This document shows positions 26,151 through 34,351 of a stretch of 64,000 nucleotides of DNA, piece after piece. The stretch is from Treponema pectinovorum (GTDB lineage Bacteria; Spirochaetota; Spirochaetia; Treponematales; Treponemataceae). The stretch spans positions 186,001 to 250,000 of the forward strand of contig NZ_UFQO01000004.1 in NCBI RefSeq assembly GCF_900497595.1. Direction: 5' to 3'. A program made the translations under genes and the position numbers. Every line of letters begins with the position of its first letter. Position 1 is the first letter of the stretch. The notes beneath the pieces are model-generated. The model did not search any database and was not told the origin of the DNA. It worked only from the letters and a program-made list of their open reading frames with translations.

Positions 26151-27392
26151 TTAATCTTTATAGCCTGACCACTTCCGCAGCATCGAAACTTTCTGAATAA
26201 AAAAATCGACTTCTTCTTCTGTGTTGTAAAAGTACAAAGAAGCACGAGCGGTAGAAGGAACTCCAAGATACTCGCCGAGTGGCTGCGCGCAATGGTGGCC
26301 TGCTCTTATCGCAATGTTTTCGTCAGAAAGCAGGGTCGCAATGTCGTGAGGATGAACGCCTTCAACTGTAAAGGTTACAATTCCGCATCTTTTTGAACCG
26401 TCCTGACTTCCGATTATGTTTACATGCGGAATCTTTTTTAAGCCTTCTACAAGTCGGCAGGCTAGTTTGCTGTCGTGTTCTGCAATTTTTTCAAATCCAA
26501 TGCTTTGTATATATTTTATGGCGGCGGCCATTCCAACTGCATCGGCAGCGCTGACTGTTCCCGCTTCAAATTTGTGTGGAACTTCTGCCCAAGTCGCAGA
26601 AGTTTGACTTACGTATTCAATCATCTCGCCTCCTCGTAAAAAAGGTGGCATTTTTTCTAGCAAATCTAATTTTCCGTAAAGGCAGCCGATTCCCATAGGA
26701 CCACAGAGTTTATGTGCGCTAAAAGCAAAAAAATCTGCATCCATATCCTGAACGTCAACTTTTATGTGCGCTGCGGATTGTGCGCCGTCTACAACAATAA
26801 TCGCACCGTTTTCATGAGCAATTTTTGAAATCTCTTTTATAGGATTTTCTGTTCCAAGTACATTAGAAACCTGCGTTATCGCAACAATCTTTGTCTTTGC
26901 CGTTATTTTTTGATATTCACTTTCTGGAATTTTGCCAGTTTGCTTGTCGATATCCATGTATTTTAAGGTTGCACCCTTTGTCTGACATACAAACTGCCAT
27001 GGAAGAATATTCGAGTGGTGTTCCATTATAGAAATGACAATTTCGTCTCCAGGATTTACATTTGCTATTGCGTAAGTGTTTGCAACTAAGTTTAGACTTT
27101 CTGTTGCGTTTCTTGTAAAGATGATTTGGCGAGAGTCGCCTGCATTTATAAAATTTGCGGCTGTGCTTCTGGCGTCTTCGTATGCTTTTGTCGCACGCTC
27201 GCTTAATGAATAAAGCCCACGCAAAGGATTTGCATTTTGTGTTGAATAAAAATGTTCCATCGCTTCAAGAACTGCATAAGGTCTTTGTGCGGTTGCGGCA
27301 GTGTCTAAATAGACGAGGGCAGAATTGTCTTTTGATTTTTTTTCATCAATCGCTTTTAATAAAGGAAAATCCTTTCTGTATTTATTTATCAT
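26151..27392 (-). CDS. sufS: Cysteine desulfurase SufS
   Basis: 413 residues, PLP-dependent class V fold. Seen: the PLP lysine in FAFSAHKLCGPMGIG (about 226), ATESLNLVANT, HHSNILPWQ and the catalytic Cys region IRAGHHCAQPL (about 360-370). Removes sulfur from cysteine for cluster assembly. Ordered after sufD with a 31-nt gap. The group II-type signature (RAGHHC) matches SufS rather than IscS/NifS. Confidence 0.95.
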   Translation of the reverse strand: MINKYRKDFPLLKAIDEKKSKDNSALVYLDTAATAQRPYAVLEAMEHFYSTQNANPLRGLYSLSERATKAYEDARSTAANFINAGDSRQIIFTRNATESLNLVANTYAIANVNPGDEIVISIMEHHSNILPWQFVCQTKGATLKYMDIDKQTGKIPESEYQKITAKTKIVAITQVSNVLGTENPIKEISKIAHENGAIIVVDGAQSAAHIKVDVQDMDADFFAFSAHKLCGPMGIGCLYGKLDLLEKMPPFLRGGEMIEYVSQTSATWAEVPHKFEAGTVSAADAVGMAAAIKYIQSIGFEKIAEHDSKLACRLVEGLKKIPHVNIIGSQDGSKRCGIVTFTVEGVHPHDIATLLSDENIAIRAGHHCAQPLGEYLGVPSTARASLYFYNTEEEVDFFIQKVSMLRKWSGYKD

Positions 27393-27423
27393 CGTGTACC
27401 TGACTTATCTTTAAATTGAATTT

Positions 27424-28512
27424 TTATTCTTCGCCAATATATTCAGATATTTTTTGTACGAGATTTTCATCTGGAATGTTTTGTGCAAAAGCCATAACCT
27501 TTGCCCGCGTCAGAATAGACTTTGCTTCGCTTTCTGAAATTCCTCTCGAGTTAAAATAAAAAAGTTCCTCGCTTCCAAGCCTGCCCAAAGTAGAGCCATG
27601 TGTTCCTGAAATTTCTTCTTCGCCGCACAGTATCATAGGAATCGAGCGATTTGTTGCGTTAGGAGAAAGCAAAAGTGTTTCTTCTTGCTCATCTCCAGTA
27701 GAAGAGATGCAGCCTGTTCTAAAATCTATTGTTCCGCGGTAAGTTTTGCTGGCGTTATCCGCAAGGCTTCCTTTTACGTCCATCTTTGTGTCGGTTTTTT
27801 TGCCAGTGTGAACGGTGCAATAGTTAAAGTCGAATTCCTGCTCGTTTTTTGCGATATATGCGGTTTCACTTTTAAAATTTGCTGCAAAACCTTCCAGATT
27901 TGAAGTTACATTTACAAATGCTTTTTTACTTCCAAGTTCAATCTGTGTTATTTTTATGCTCGCATTTTCTTCTGCAAGAGATTGAGTGTCGTCCAAATGT
28001 ATTGCGTTTTCGCCCAGTAGTTGAACTTTTATCAAGTGGATTTTTGAGTTTTGTTTTGCGTAGATTTTTGTTTGCAAGGCAAAAAATCCATCTGCGTCTT
28101 TGTTTGAAGTGTAGTCAAAAATAATCGTTATGTTCGCATTTTCTTCTGCAACGATGCTCTGCTTTGCACAATATGTTTTTCCGTCTTTTAAATCGAAATT
28201 TATGATTAGAGGTGCTTCGCATTCGCCTTGTGCGAGAATTCCCATCTTTTTAGCAGCAAACGAATTTATGATTTTTGTCGTATCTTCGCTAGACTTGTGC
28301 TCCATAGTTTTTGGAAGGCAGGATTCAATTTCGTTTAATTTTGAATCTCCATCATAGAAAATTTTAGTGCCCTTTGGAACGTTTTTTACTCTTGCACAAT
28401 CTGTAATTTCTTCTTCGACTTTTGCTTGCAAACTTGCACGATTTATCTTAATCCAATTCCAAGTAAGGTATGGGATTTCGTTTATGTTGTGATATGAAAG
28501 ATTTTTTTTCAT
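27424..28512 (-). CDS. sufD: SufD Fe-S assembly scaffold subunit
   Basis: 362 residues. C-terminal SufBD beta-helix domain is recognised from SNLEGFAANFKSETAYIA, GTIDFRTGCISSTGDEQEE and the end EEISGTHGSTLGRLGSEELF. Only one nucleotide separates it from sufB. N-terminus is short and diverged from enterobacterial SufD. Forms the SufBC2D scaffold. Confidence 0.9.
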   Translation of the reverse strand: MKKNLSYHNINEIPYLTWNWIKINRASLQAKVEEEITDCARVKNVPKGTKIFYDGDSKLNEIESCLPKTMEHKSSEDTTKIINSFAAKKMGILAQGECEAPLIINFDLKDGKTYCAKQSIVAEENANITIIFDYTSNKDADGFFALQTKIYAKQNSKIHLIKVQLLGENAIHLDDTQSLAEENASIKITQIELGSKKAFVNVTSNLEGFAANFKSETAYIAKNEQEFDFNYCTVHTGKKTDTKMDVKGSLADNASKTYRGTIDFRTGCISSTGDEQEETLLLSPNATNRSIPMILCGEEEISGTHGSTLGRLGSEELFYFNSRGISESEAKSILTRAKVMAFAQNIPDENLVQKISEYIGEE

Positions 28513-28513
28513 T

Positions 28514-29941
28514 TTACATATTTCCTTTCATTTCGAGGCGGATGAGATTATTCATCTCCACAGCGTATTCCAGCGGAAGTTCTTTAGAAACAGGATTTGC
28601 AAATCCAGAAACAATCATCGTGCGCGCTTCGTCTTCCGAAAGTCCACGGCTCATAAGATAAAAGATTGCATCGTTAGAAATTCTTCCGATTTTTGCTTCG
28701 TGCCCCACATCGCAGTCGTCCGTGTGAATTTCCATTGCTGGCACGGTGTCCGAGCGGCTCTTGCTGTCTAACATCAAACTTTCGCAGCTTACGCTTGCTT
28801 TAGCTCCCTTTGCCTCTTTTGCTATATAGATTGCACTGCGGTATATCGAAACTCCGCCGCCTTTGGAAAGCGATTTTGTAGTAATCAAAGATGTTGTATT
28901 TGGCGCAAGGTGAATCATCTTTGCACCTGTGTCCAACTGTTGTCCTTCTCCTGCAAAAGTTACACCAGTGAACTCTGCTCTGGCACCTTTTCCAACCAAA
29001 TCGCTTTCCGGGTAAAGATATGAAATGTGGCTTCCAAAAGATCCCGAAATCCATTCTACAGCGGCACCTTCTTCAACTCTTGCACGCTTGGTGTTCAAGT
29101 TGTACATATTTTTTGACCAGTTTTCAACGGTAGAGTAGCGCAGATGAGCGCCTTTTTTTATGTAGAGTTCAACACAGCCTGCGTGCAGATTTGCAACATT
29201 GTATTTAGGAGCAGAACAGCCTTCAATAAAGTGAACGTCCGCCCCTTCTTCAACAATTATCAAAGTATGCTCAAATTGGCCAGCACCCTTTGCATTCAGT
29301 CTAAAATAACTCTGTAATGGAACTTCGACCTTTACTCCTTTTGGCACATAAACAAAACTGCCACCAGACCAAACCGCTCCGTGCAGAGCTGCAAATTTAT
29401 GGTCCGTTGGTTTTACTAGTTGCATAAAGTATTCTTTAACCATTTCGGCATATTCGCCTTTTAAAGAACTTTCAAAATCCGTATATATAACGCCCTGCTT
29501 TTTTACTTCTTCCTGCAAATTGTGGTAGACAAGTTCAGAATCGTATTGAGCGCCAACGCCAGCAAGAGAGGTTCTTTCTGCCTCAGGAATTCCAAGTTTT
29601 TCAAAGGTGTTTTTTATATCTTCTGGAACATCTTCCCACTTAGCCTGCATTTTAGTGTTAGGTCTAACATAGGTTGCAATTTCTTCCATATTCAAGTCAG
29701 AAATATCAGGCCCCCATTCAGGCTCTTTTAAACTGTTGTATACTTCAAGCGATTTTAGACGAAATTCTTTCATCCAAAGAGGGTCATCTTTATCTTCAGA
29801 AAGTTTTTCAACAATCTCTTTGGTAAGACCTTTTTTATTTCTGTAAAAACCTTTTTCTTCGTATCTAAAGTCATAAGGCGACTGTGAAATTTCCAATATA
29901 TCTAAATCTTCCGATGTATTATTTTTATTTTGTGTATCCAT
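28514..29941 (-). CDS. sufB: SufB Fe-S assembly scaffold subunit
   Basis: 475 residues, usual length. Highly conserved stretches: GPDISDLNMEEI, YVRPNTKMQAKWEDVPEDIK, GGSFVYVPKGVKVEVPLQSY, HFIEGCSAP and SDTVPAMEIHTDDCDVGHEA with catalytic Cys. Binds the nascent cluster with SufC and SufD. Followed directly by sufD, preceded 37 nt upstream by sufC. Confidence 0.97.
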   Translation of the reverse strand: MDTQNKNNTSEDLDILEISQSPYDFRYEEKGFYRNKKGLTKEIVEKLSEDKDDPLWMKEFRLKSLEVYNSLKEPEWGPDISDLNMEEIATYVRPNTKMQAKWEDVPEDIKNTFEKLGIPEAERTSLAGVGAQYDSELVYHNLQEEVKKQGVIYTDFESSLKGEYAEMVKEYFMQLVKPTDHKFAALHGAVWSGGSFVYVPKGVKVEVPLQSYFRLNAKGAGQFEHTLIIVEEGADVHFIEGCSAPKYNVANLHAGCVELYIKKGAHLRYSTVENWSKNMYNLNTKRARVEEGAAVEWISGSFGSHISYLYPESDLVGKGARAEFTGVTFAGEGQQLDTGAKMIHLAPNTTSLITTKSLSKGGGVSIYRSAIYIAKEAKGAKASVSCESLMLDSKSRSDTVPAMEIHTDDCDVGHEAKIGRISNDAIFYLMSRGLSEDEARTMIVSGFANPVSKELPLEYAVEMNNLIRLEMKGNM

Positions 29942-29978
29942 TTTTAGTCCATAGGGAACGGAAACTTATCCTTCAAAA

Positions 29979-30731
29979 TTATTTTTTTTCAAATGAAGAA
30001 AATGCTTCAAAGCCTTTTTCATTTATCTGCTTAACTAAATTTGCATCGCTGTCCTTTACAATTTTACCTTTTACAAGGACATGAGTTCTGTCAACTTTTA
30101 AACTTTCCAGAATTTTAGTCGAATGCGTTATTATCAAAAGCGAGCCGTTTTGCGATCTTTTGTATTCCTCAATTCCGTTAGAAACAGTGCGCACTGCGTC
30201 AACATCAAGACCAGAATCCGTTTCATCTAAAATTGCAAACTTAGGTTTTAACATCAAAAGTTGAAGAATTTCACTCTTCTTTCTTTCGCCGCCAGAAAAA
30301 CCAACATTCAAATCGCGCTTTGCATAACTTTCGTCCATGTTCAAAAGAGCCATCTTTTCTTTTAATTCCTTCTGGAACTGAAAAATTTTAACCCTTTGCC
30401 CAGTTTGTGCCTGCAATGCATTGCGGATAAAACTTTCTAAAGAAATTCCTGGAACTTCAAGCGGAGTTTGGAAACTCAAAAATATTCCTTTTGCCGCTCT
30501 TTTATCTGGAGAAAGAGAAGTTATGTCTTCGCCTTCAAATAAAATGCTTCCACTTGTAACCGAATAAAGCGGATTTCCCAAAATTGCATATCCCAAAGTG
30601 GATTTTCCAGCACCATTGGGACCCATAAGAACATGAGTTTCGCCTGCACCAATTTCCAGGTTTACTCCGTTCAAAACTTGATTTTTATCTATTTTTACCG
30701 ACAAATCTTTAATTTGTAATAAGCTGTTCAT
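29979..30731 (-). CDS. sufC: SufC ATPase
   Basis: 250 residues. ABC ATPase: Walker A GPNGAGKST (37-45), signature NVGFSGGERKKSE, Walker B FAILDETDSGLD and switch His in IITHSTKI. Drives the SufBC2D scaffold. First gene of sufC-sufB-sufD-sufS. No ribosome site; TATACT ends 6 nt before the ATG with TTCACT 17 nt upstream, so transcription likely starts at the ATG. Confidence 0.97.
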   Translation of the reverse strand: MNSLLQIKDLSVKIDKNQVLNGVNLEIGAGETHVLMGPNGAGKSTLGYAILGNPLYSVTSGSILFEGEDITSLSPDKRAAKGIFLSFQTPLEVPGISLESFIRNALQAQTGQRVKIFQFQKELKEKMALLNMDESYAKRDLNVGFSGGERKKSEILQLLMLKPKFAILDETDSGLDVDAVRTVSNGIEEYKRSQNGSLLIITHSTKILESLKVDRTHVLVKGKIVKDSDANLVKQINEKGFEAFSSFEKK

Positions 30732-30737
30732 AAAAAA

Positions 30738-30766
30738 AGTATATAAGATTTCTTTTTTTTAGTGAA
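30738..30766 (-). promoter_or_regulatory. Promoter of the suf operon, leaderless type
   Basis: Minus strand: TTCACT (30761-30766), 17-nt spacer, TATACT (30738-30743), 6 T, ATG. No IscR/Fur-type operator recognised. Confidence 0.55.
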
Positions 30767-30825
30767 TAAATACAAGAAAAAATGTGCTGTATCAAAAGCT
30801 TCGAAAAAAAACAAAGTTTTAGAAT

Positions 30826-30942
30826 TCCGGCGGTCCGGCACTTTGTGCCGTCGTGCTTTTCAGGGTTCGCCGTCTTGCGCGGCTCATTCGACGCTCGCTC
30901 TGCTCGCTTACGAACGCTTCGCGCCCTTACAATCACTACCGC
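30826..30942. repeat. Dispersed palindromic element, copy 7
   Basis: CCGGCGGTCCGGCACTTTGTGCC hairpin region (CCGG and GGCAC...GTGCC pairs), then CGTGCTTTTCAGGGTTCGCC and ACGAACGCTTCGCGCCCTT ending CAATCACTACCGC, parallel to copies 1, 3 and 4. Confidence 0.65.
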
Positions 30943-30969
30943 AAAATCTCTCTTTAAAAATTTTACTTC

Positions 30970-30998
30970 TTGTAAATAAACCCATTCGTTTCTATAAT
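30970..30998 (+). promoter_or_regulatory. Promoter of the EamA transporter gene
   Basis: TTGTAA (30970-30975), 17-nt spacer, TATAAT (30993-30998); start codon 22 nt downstream. Confidence 0.65.
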
Positions 30999-31020
30999 AT
31001 TGCTTCATCATGGGAAAAAT

Positions 31021-31980
31021 ATGACTCAATCAAAAACATCACTAAAAGGAATTTTAATACTTCTTCTTACAGCGCTAATCTGGGGCAGTGCATTTATTGC
31101 TCAAAGCGAAGGTGCCTCTCATGTGAAGCCTTTTACTTTTAATAGCATAAGAACACTAATTGGGGCTTTTTCACTCCTTCCAGTTATTTTTCTAAAAGAA
31201 AGATTTACTTTTGGTTCAAAGACAAAAGAGGCAAGGGAGCAACGCCGCTTAGACGACAAAAAAATCTTTGTGTATGGCACTTTTATGGGGCTTGCGCTTT
31301 GTTTTGCGTCTAATTTTCAGCAGTTTGCCTTTGTTGATCCAAATCATTCTTCTGGAAAAATCGCCTTTATAACTGCGGCCTATATGTTTTTGGTTCCAAT
31401 AATCGGAATTTTCTTAAAAAAAAGGGTTTCTATAGTAACTTGGGTTTGCGTCTTCATAGGTTTTTTGGGGCTTTATTTTTTGTGCATAGACGAAAGAGGA
31501 CTTGGTTCAATAACACAAAGCGACATACTTGCTTTTATCTGTGCATTTTTTTTCGCAATTCAAATACTCTTAATAGAACGCTTTGCTCCAGGTTTGGATG
31601 GCGTAAAATTGAGTTGTGTTCAATTTTTTGTTTCTGGCTTAATAACTTTTGTTTTAATGTTTATCTTCGAAAAGCCAAACTTAACATCTATAAAATCCGC
31701 AGGACTTTCAATTTTGTATGCTGGAATTATGAGTTCTGGAGTTGCCTATACATTGCAGGTTATAGGACAGCAATTTTGCGAAGCTACTCTTGCTTCTTTA
31801 ATAATGTGCATGGAAAGCGTATTTGCGGTTTTAATGGAAGCAGCCTTTGCTGTTTGGTTTTTAGCAGGCGGAAAAATTCTTTCTTTAAGAGAAATTATGG
31901 GCTGTTCTATAATGTTCTTTGCGATAATTTTAAGTCAGCTCGCACAGATTTTTGTACAGAAAAAGGCTAGAAATTTTTGA
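31021..31980 (+). CDS. EamA/DMT-family membrane transporter
   Basis: 319 residues with ten predicted membrane helices in two EamA repeats. The first repeat has LLLTALIWGSAFIAQSEGAS and the second GIMSSGVAYTLQVIGQQFCE, both standard. Start ATG 31021 follows GGGAAAAAT. Drug/metabolite exporters of this type have very varied substrates; none can be assigned. Overlaps the next gene's TTG start by 4 nt. Confidence 0.88.
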   Translation: MTQSKTSLKGILILLLTALIWGSAFIAQSEGASHVKPFTFNSIRTLIGAFSLLPVIFLKERFTFGSKTKEAREQRRLDDKKIFVYGTFMGLALCFASNFQQFAFVDPNHSSGKIAFITAAYMFLVPIIGIFLKKRVSIVTWVCVFIGFLGLYFLCIDERGLGSITQSDILAFICAFFFAIQILLIERFAPGLDGVKLSCVQFFVSGLITFVLMFIFEKPNLTSIKSAGLSILYAGIMSSGVAYTLQVIGQQFCEATLASLIMCMESVFAVLMEAAFAVWFLAGGKILSLREIMGCSIMFFAIILSQLAQIFVQKKARNF

Positions 31981-32393
31981 GAGCGAATTTTTTCTTTGCT
32001 ATAAAAAAATCGTTGAAGCTTTTGGATGTAATTTTTTTTATCATCATCTTTTTTACAGCGTCGTATTTTACGCTTTTAATTTTTAAGGGCAAGCACACTG
32101 ATTCTGTTTTAATAAAAACTCAGTCAAAAACTTACGAAATTCCACTCACTAAAGAACAAAGAATATACAAAGTACAAGGCGCGTTGGGAATTACAGAAAT
32201 TCAAATAAAAGATTACAAAGTCAAAGTTTTATCGTCTGCCTGCCCAAACAAAAACTGCATACGAGCAGGCAAAAGCGATTTGATAATCTGTGCTCCAAAC
32301 AAAGTTATGATTCAAGTTTTAAAAGATAACTCAAAAAAAATAATTCACCGCACAAAAAAGACAAAGGAGCACTTTGATGCCGTTACTCAATAA
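31977..32393 (+). CDS. NusG domain II-containing membrane-anchored protein
   Basis: 138 residues: one N-terminal membrane anchor (about 15-37), then an extracytoplasmic NusG_II-like beta domain with GALGITEIQIKDYKVKVLSS and the typical ACPNKNCIRAG and IICAPNKVMIQV signature. Begins TTG overlapping the TGA of the previous gene. This family is usually encoded with Gx-transporters and ApbE, as here. Function undefined; linked by neighbourhood to flavin or quinone redox chains. Confidence 0.8.
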   Translation: MRANFFFAIKKSLKLLDVIFFIIIFFTASYFTLLIFKGKHTDSVLIKTQSKTYEIPLTKEQRIYKVQGALGITEIQIKDYKVKVLSSACPNKNCIRAGKSDLIICAPNKVMIQVLKDNSKKIIHRTKKTKEHFDAVTQ

Positions 32394-33285
32394 CGAAAAA
32401 AGGTCTCTGCTTGCTTTTTTAACTTCAAAAGCATTGGCACTTTCTTATAAAGAACAATTTTTTCCACAGATTTTTCCGTTTTTTAAGATTGGACTTTCAA
32501 ATGCTGTTATCTTAAAATCCTTTGATTTTTCCTATTCTGTTTTTTTTGCCCTGTGCGTTTTAAAATCTTTTGCTGCCTGCACGATAAGCGGAACTTTGTT
32601 TTCTCCTTTTTTTATTGTAAGTTTTGTGCAATCTGTTTTTTCAGGAAGCCTTATGTATGCGGTCAATAAGTTGCATCTCAATTCTGTGTTTGGGCTTTCG
32701 GCTTTGGGTGCAGCGTTTAGCGCGGTTGTTCAAATTCTTTTCTGTTCTTTTTATATGAAGCAGGATTTGTCTGTTTTTTTAGGACCAATGCTTTTTTTTA
32801 GCCTTTTTAGTTCGGTTTTAAGTGCGAGTGTTGCTTTAAAGTTAAAATTTGATTTTTCATCGATTGATGATTCTGGAGATTCTTCTTGTAAAAAATCTGT
32901 AGGAAGCGAACAAAAATCTATTCAAGAAAAGCAGATGAGTAAAACTAAATTTTACATTTTAATCTTTTGCATAACAGGTTTTTCTGTTGCAATTTTTTTT
33001 ATAAAAAATCTTATACTTTTAACGATTTTTTTAGCAGTGTGCTTGTGCCTTCAATTTTTTGCAAAAAGAAAATTTCGTCTTTTGAATCATCTTTTTTTGT
33101 GGGCTTTTATAATTTTAGTTCCTTTTTTATTGAATCAAAACTCCGCTGAACTTTTATTGGATAATGTTCGCCGTGCGCTTAGGCTTTCTTCTTCTATCGC
33201 TTTGTCGCAAGCGTGCACAAAGATAAAATTTCCAAAAAATTCTATGATTGCACTCACCTTAAAAAACTTTAACGAAGAAGTGTAA
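32377..33285 (+). CDS. Gx transporter family (HepS1-like) membrane protein
   Basis: 302 residues from ATG 32377 with AAAGGAG upstream, overlapping the NusG_II gene by 17 nt. N-terminal half resembles Gx-transporter/heptaprenyl diphosphate synthase component I proteins (FPFFKIGLSNAVIL then LKSFAACTISGTLFSPFFI, FSGSLMYA). Residues about 170-190 are a polar insert; three more hydrophobic segments follow, so the protein is longer than typical. Probably an S-component-like or isoprenoid-related membrane protein. Its stop overlaps convergent apbE by 17 nt. Confidence 0.7.
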   Translation: MPLLNNEKRSLLAFLTSKALALSYKEQFFPQIFPFFKIGLSNAVILKSFDFSYSVFFALCVLKSFAACTISGTLFSPFFIVSFVQSVFSGSLMYAVNKLHLNSVFGLSALGAAFSAVVQILFCSFYMKQDLSVFLGPMLFFSLFSSVLSASVALKLKFDFSSIDDSGDSSCKKSVGSEQKSIQEKQMSKTKFYILIFCITGFSVAIFFIKNLILLTIFLAVCLCLQFFAKRKFRLLNHLFLWAFIILVPFLLNQNSAELLLDNVRRALRLSSSIALSQACTKIKFPKNSMIALTLKNFNEEV

Positions 33286-34303
33286 AATCATTTTTTAATC
33301 CCTGCGAGCAAAATACACTTCCATCTTTAAAAACGATTAAATATTCAAAATCGCGATGAGCCTTCCAGTAGTTTTCGGCATCGTTTTTTCCTAAAACGAA
33401 CAAGGCTGTGCTGAGCGAATCCGCATACAAACCGCTTTGAGCAACAACCGTAACGCTTGCAATGTCGTTTTCAACTGGTTTTGCAGTTTTTGAATCAAAA
33501 ATATGGATAAAGGTGTTTCCTTCGTCATCTGTAAAAAATCTTTCGTATCCTCCACTTGTCACAATCGCTTTATCGTTTGCCGTTATAAAGCCTATCGCAA
33601 GATTTTCGTTTTTTTGCGGAAAGAAAGGATTTTTTATCCCGACTTTCCAGTCTTCAATTTTGCCACCTGTTTTTTTTGCACCTAAAAGATTGATGTTTCC
33701 TCCTAAATCTATAACCGCAGATTCTATTCCATTCTCTTTTAAAATCTGCTTTGCTCTGTCAGAAGCGTAACCTTTTCCAACAGCACCCAAGTCGCACTGC
33801 ATTCCGCTTTGCATTGTCAAAAAATGTCCGCTTTCGTGCTTTTGGAGTTTTACTTTTGGAAAATCTATAAATTTTAAGACGGAATCGATTTCATTTTGGG
33901 AAGGAACTTTAAAATTTCCCGTTGTAAAGCCCCAGAGTTTAGTTGCAGGATACAAAAACGGATTCAGTGCACCTCCAGTTTGCCGTGCAATTCGTAACGC
34001 AAAATCGATTAAAAAATAAGTTTCGCCATCTAATTTGTGCGGAAAATCTTTTGCGTCGTTTAAAAGTTTTATTGTGGAATTTTCTTTTGTTACAGAAATT
34101 AAATTTTCAATCCGCTCTATCTCTTCTTTCGCTTTTTGATTTGCCGCTTTTGCGTTTTTTCCATTTGATTTTATCGTTATGAGCGTGTCCATCGCATCAA
34201 AAGTCAAAGTGTCGTTCTTTTGTGTGCAGGAAAAAAATGAAAAACAAATCAATGCGAGTGCAATAAATAAAAACTCATTAAATTTCATCTTTGAAAAATC
34301 CAT
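33269..34303 (-). CDS. apbE: FAD:protein FMN transferase (ApbE)
   Basis: 344 residues, lipoprotein-type signal (SFFSC lipobox near residue 26). Motifs: DAMDTLITI, GGALNPFLYPATKLWGF, CDLGAVGKGYASDRA, VIDLGGNINLLG and the metal-binding TSGGYERFF and DSLSTALFVLG. Transfers FMN from FAD to threonines on extracytoplasmic redox proteins such as RnfG/NqrC. No flavinylation target is encoded here. The start is uncertain: ATG 34303 or in-frame ATG 34288; neither has a clear ribosome site. Confidence 0.92.
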   Translation of the reverse strand: MDFSKMKFNEFLFIALALICFSFFSCTQKNDTLTFDAMDTLITIKSNGKNAKAANQKAKEEIERIENLISVTKENSTIKLLNDAKDFPHKLDGETYFLIDFALRIARQTGGALNPFLYPATKLWGFTTGNFKVPSQNEIDSVLKFIDFPKVKLQKHESGHFLTMQSGMQCDLGAVGKGYASDRAKQILKENGIESAVIDLGGNINLLGAKKTGGKIEDWKVGIKNPFFPQKNENLAIGFITANDKAIVTSGGYERFFTDDEGNTFIHIFDSKTAKPVENDIASVTVVAQSGLYADSLSTALFVLGKNDAENYWKAHRDFEYLIVFKDGSVFCSQGLKNDFTLLR

Positions 34304-34339
34304 ATCATAAAAACTCTACTTCAAAAAGTTGTTGTGTGC

Positions 34340-34345
34340 TAGAAT
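34340..34345 (+). promoter_or_regulatory. -10 box of malQ, leaderless type
   Basis: TAGAAT ends 6 nt before the ATG at 34352; no Shine-Dalgarno and only a weak -35. Confidence 0.4.
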
Positions 34346-34351
34346 TAAAAA

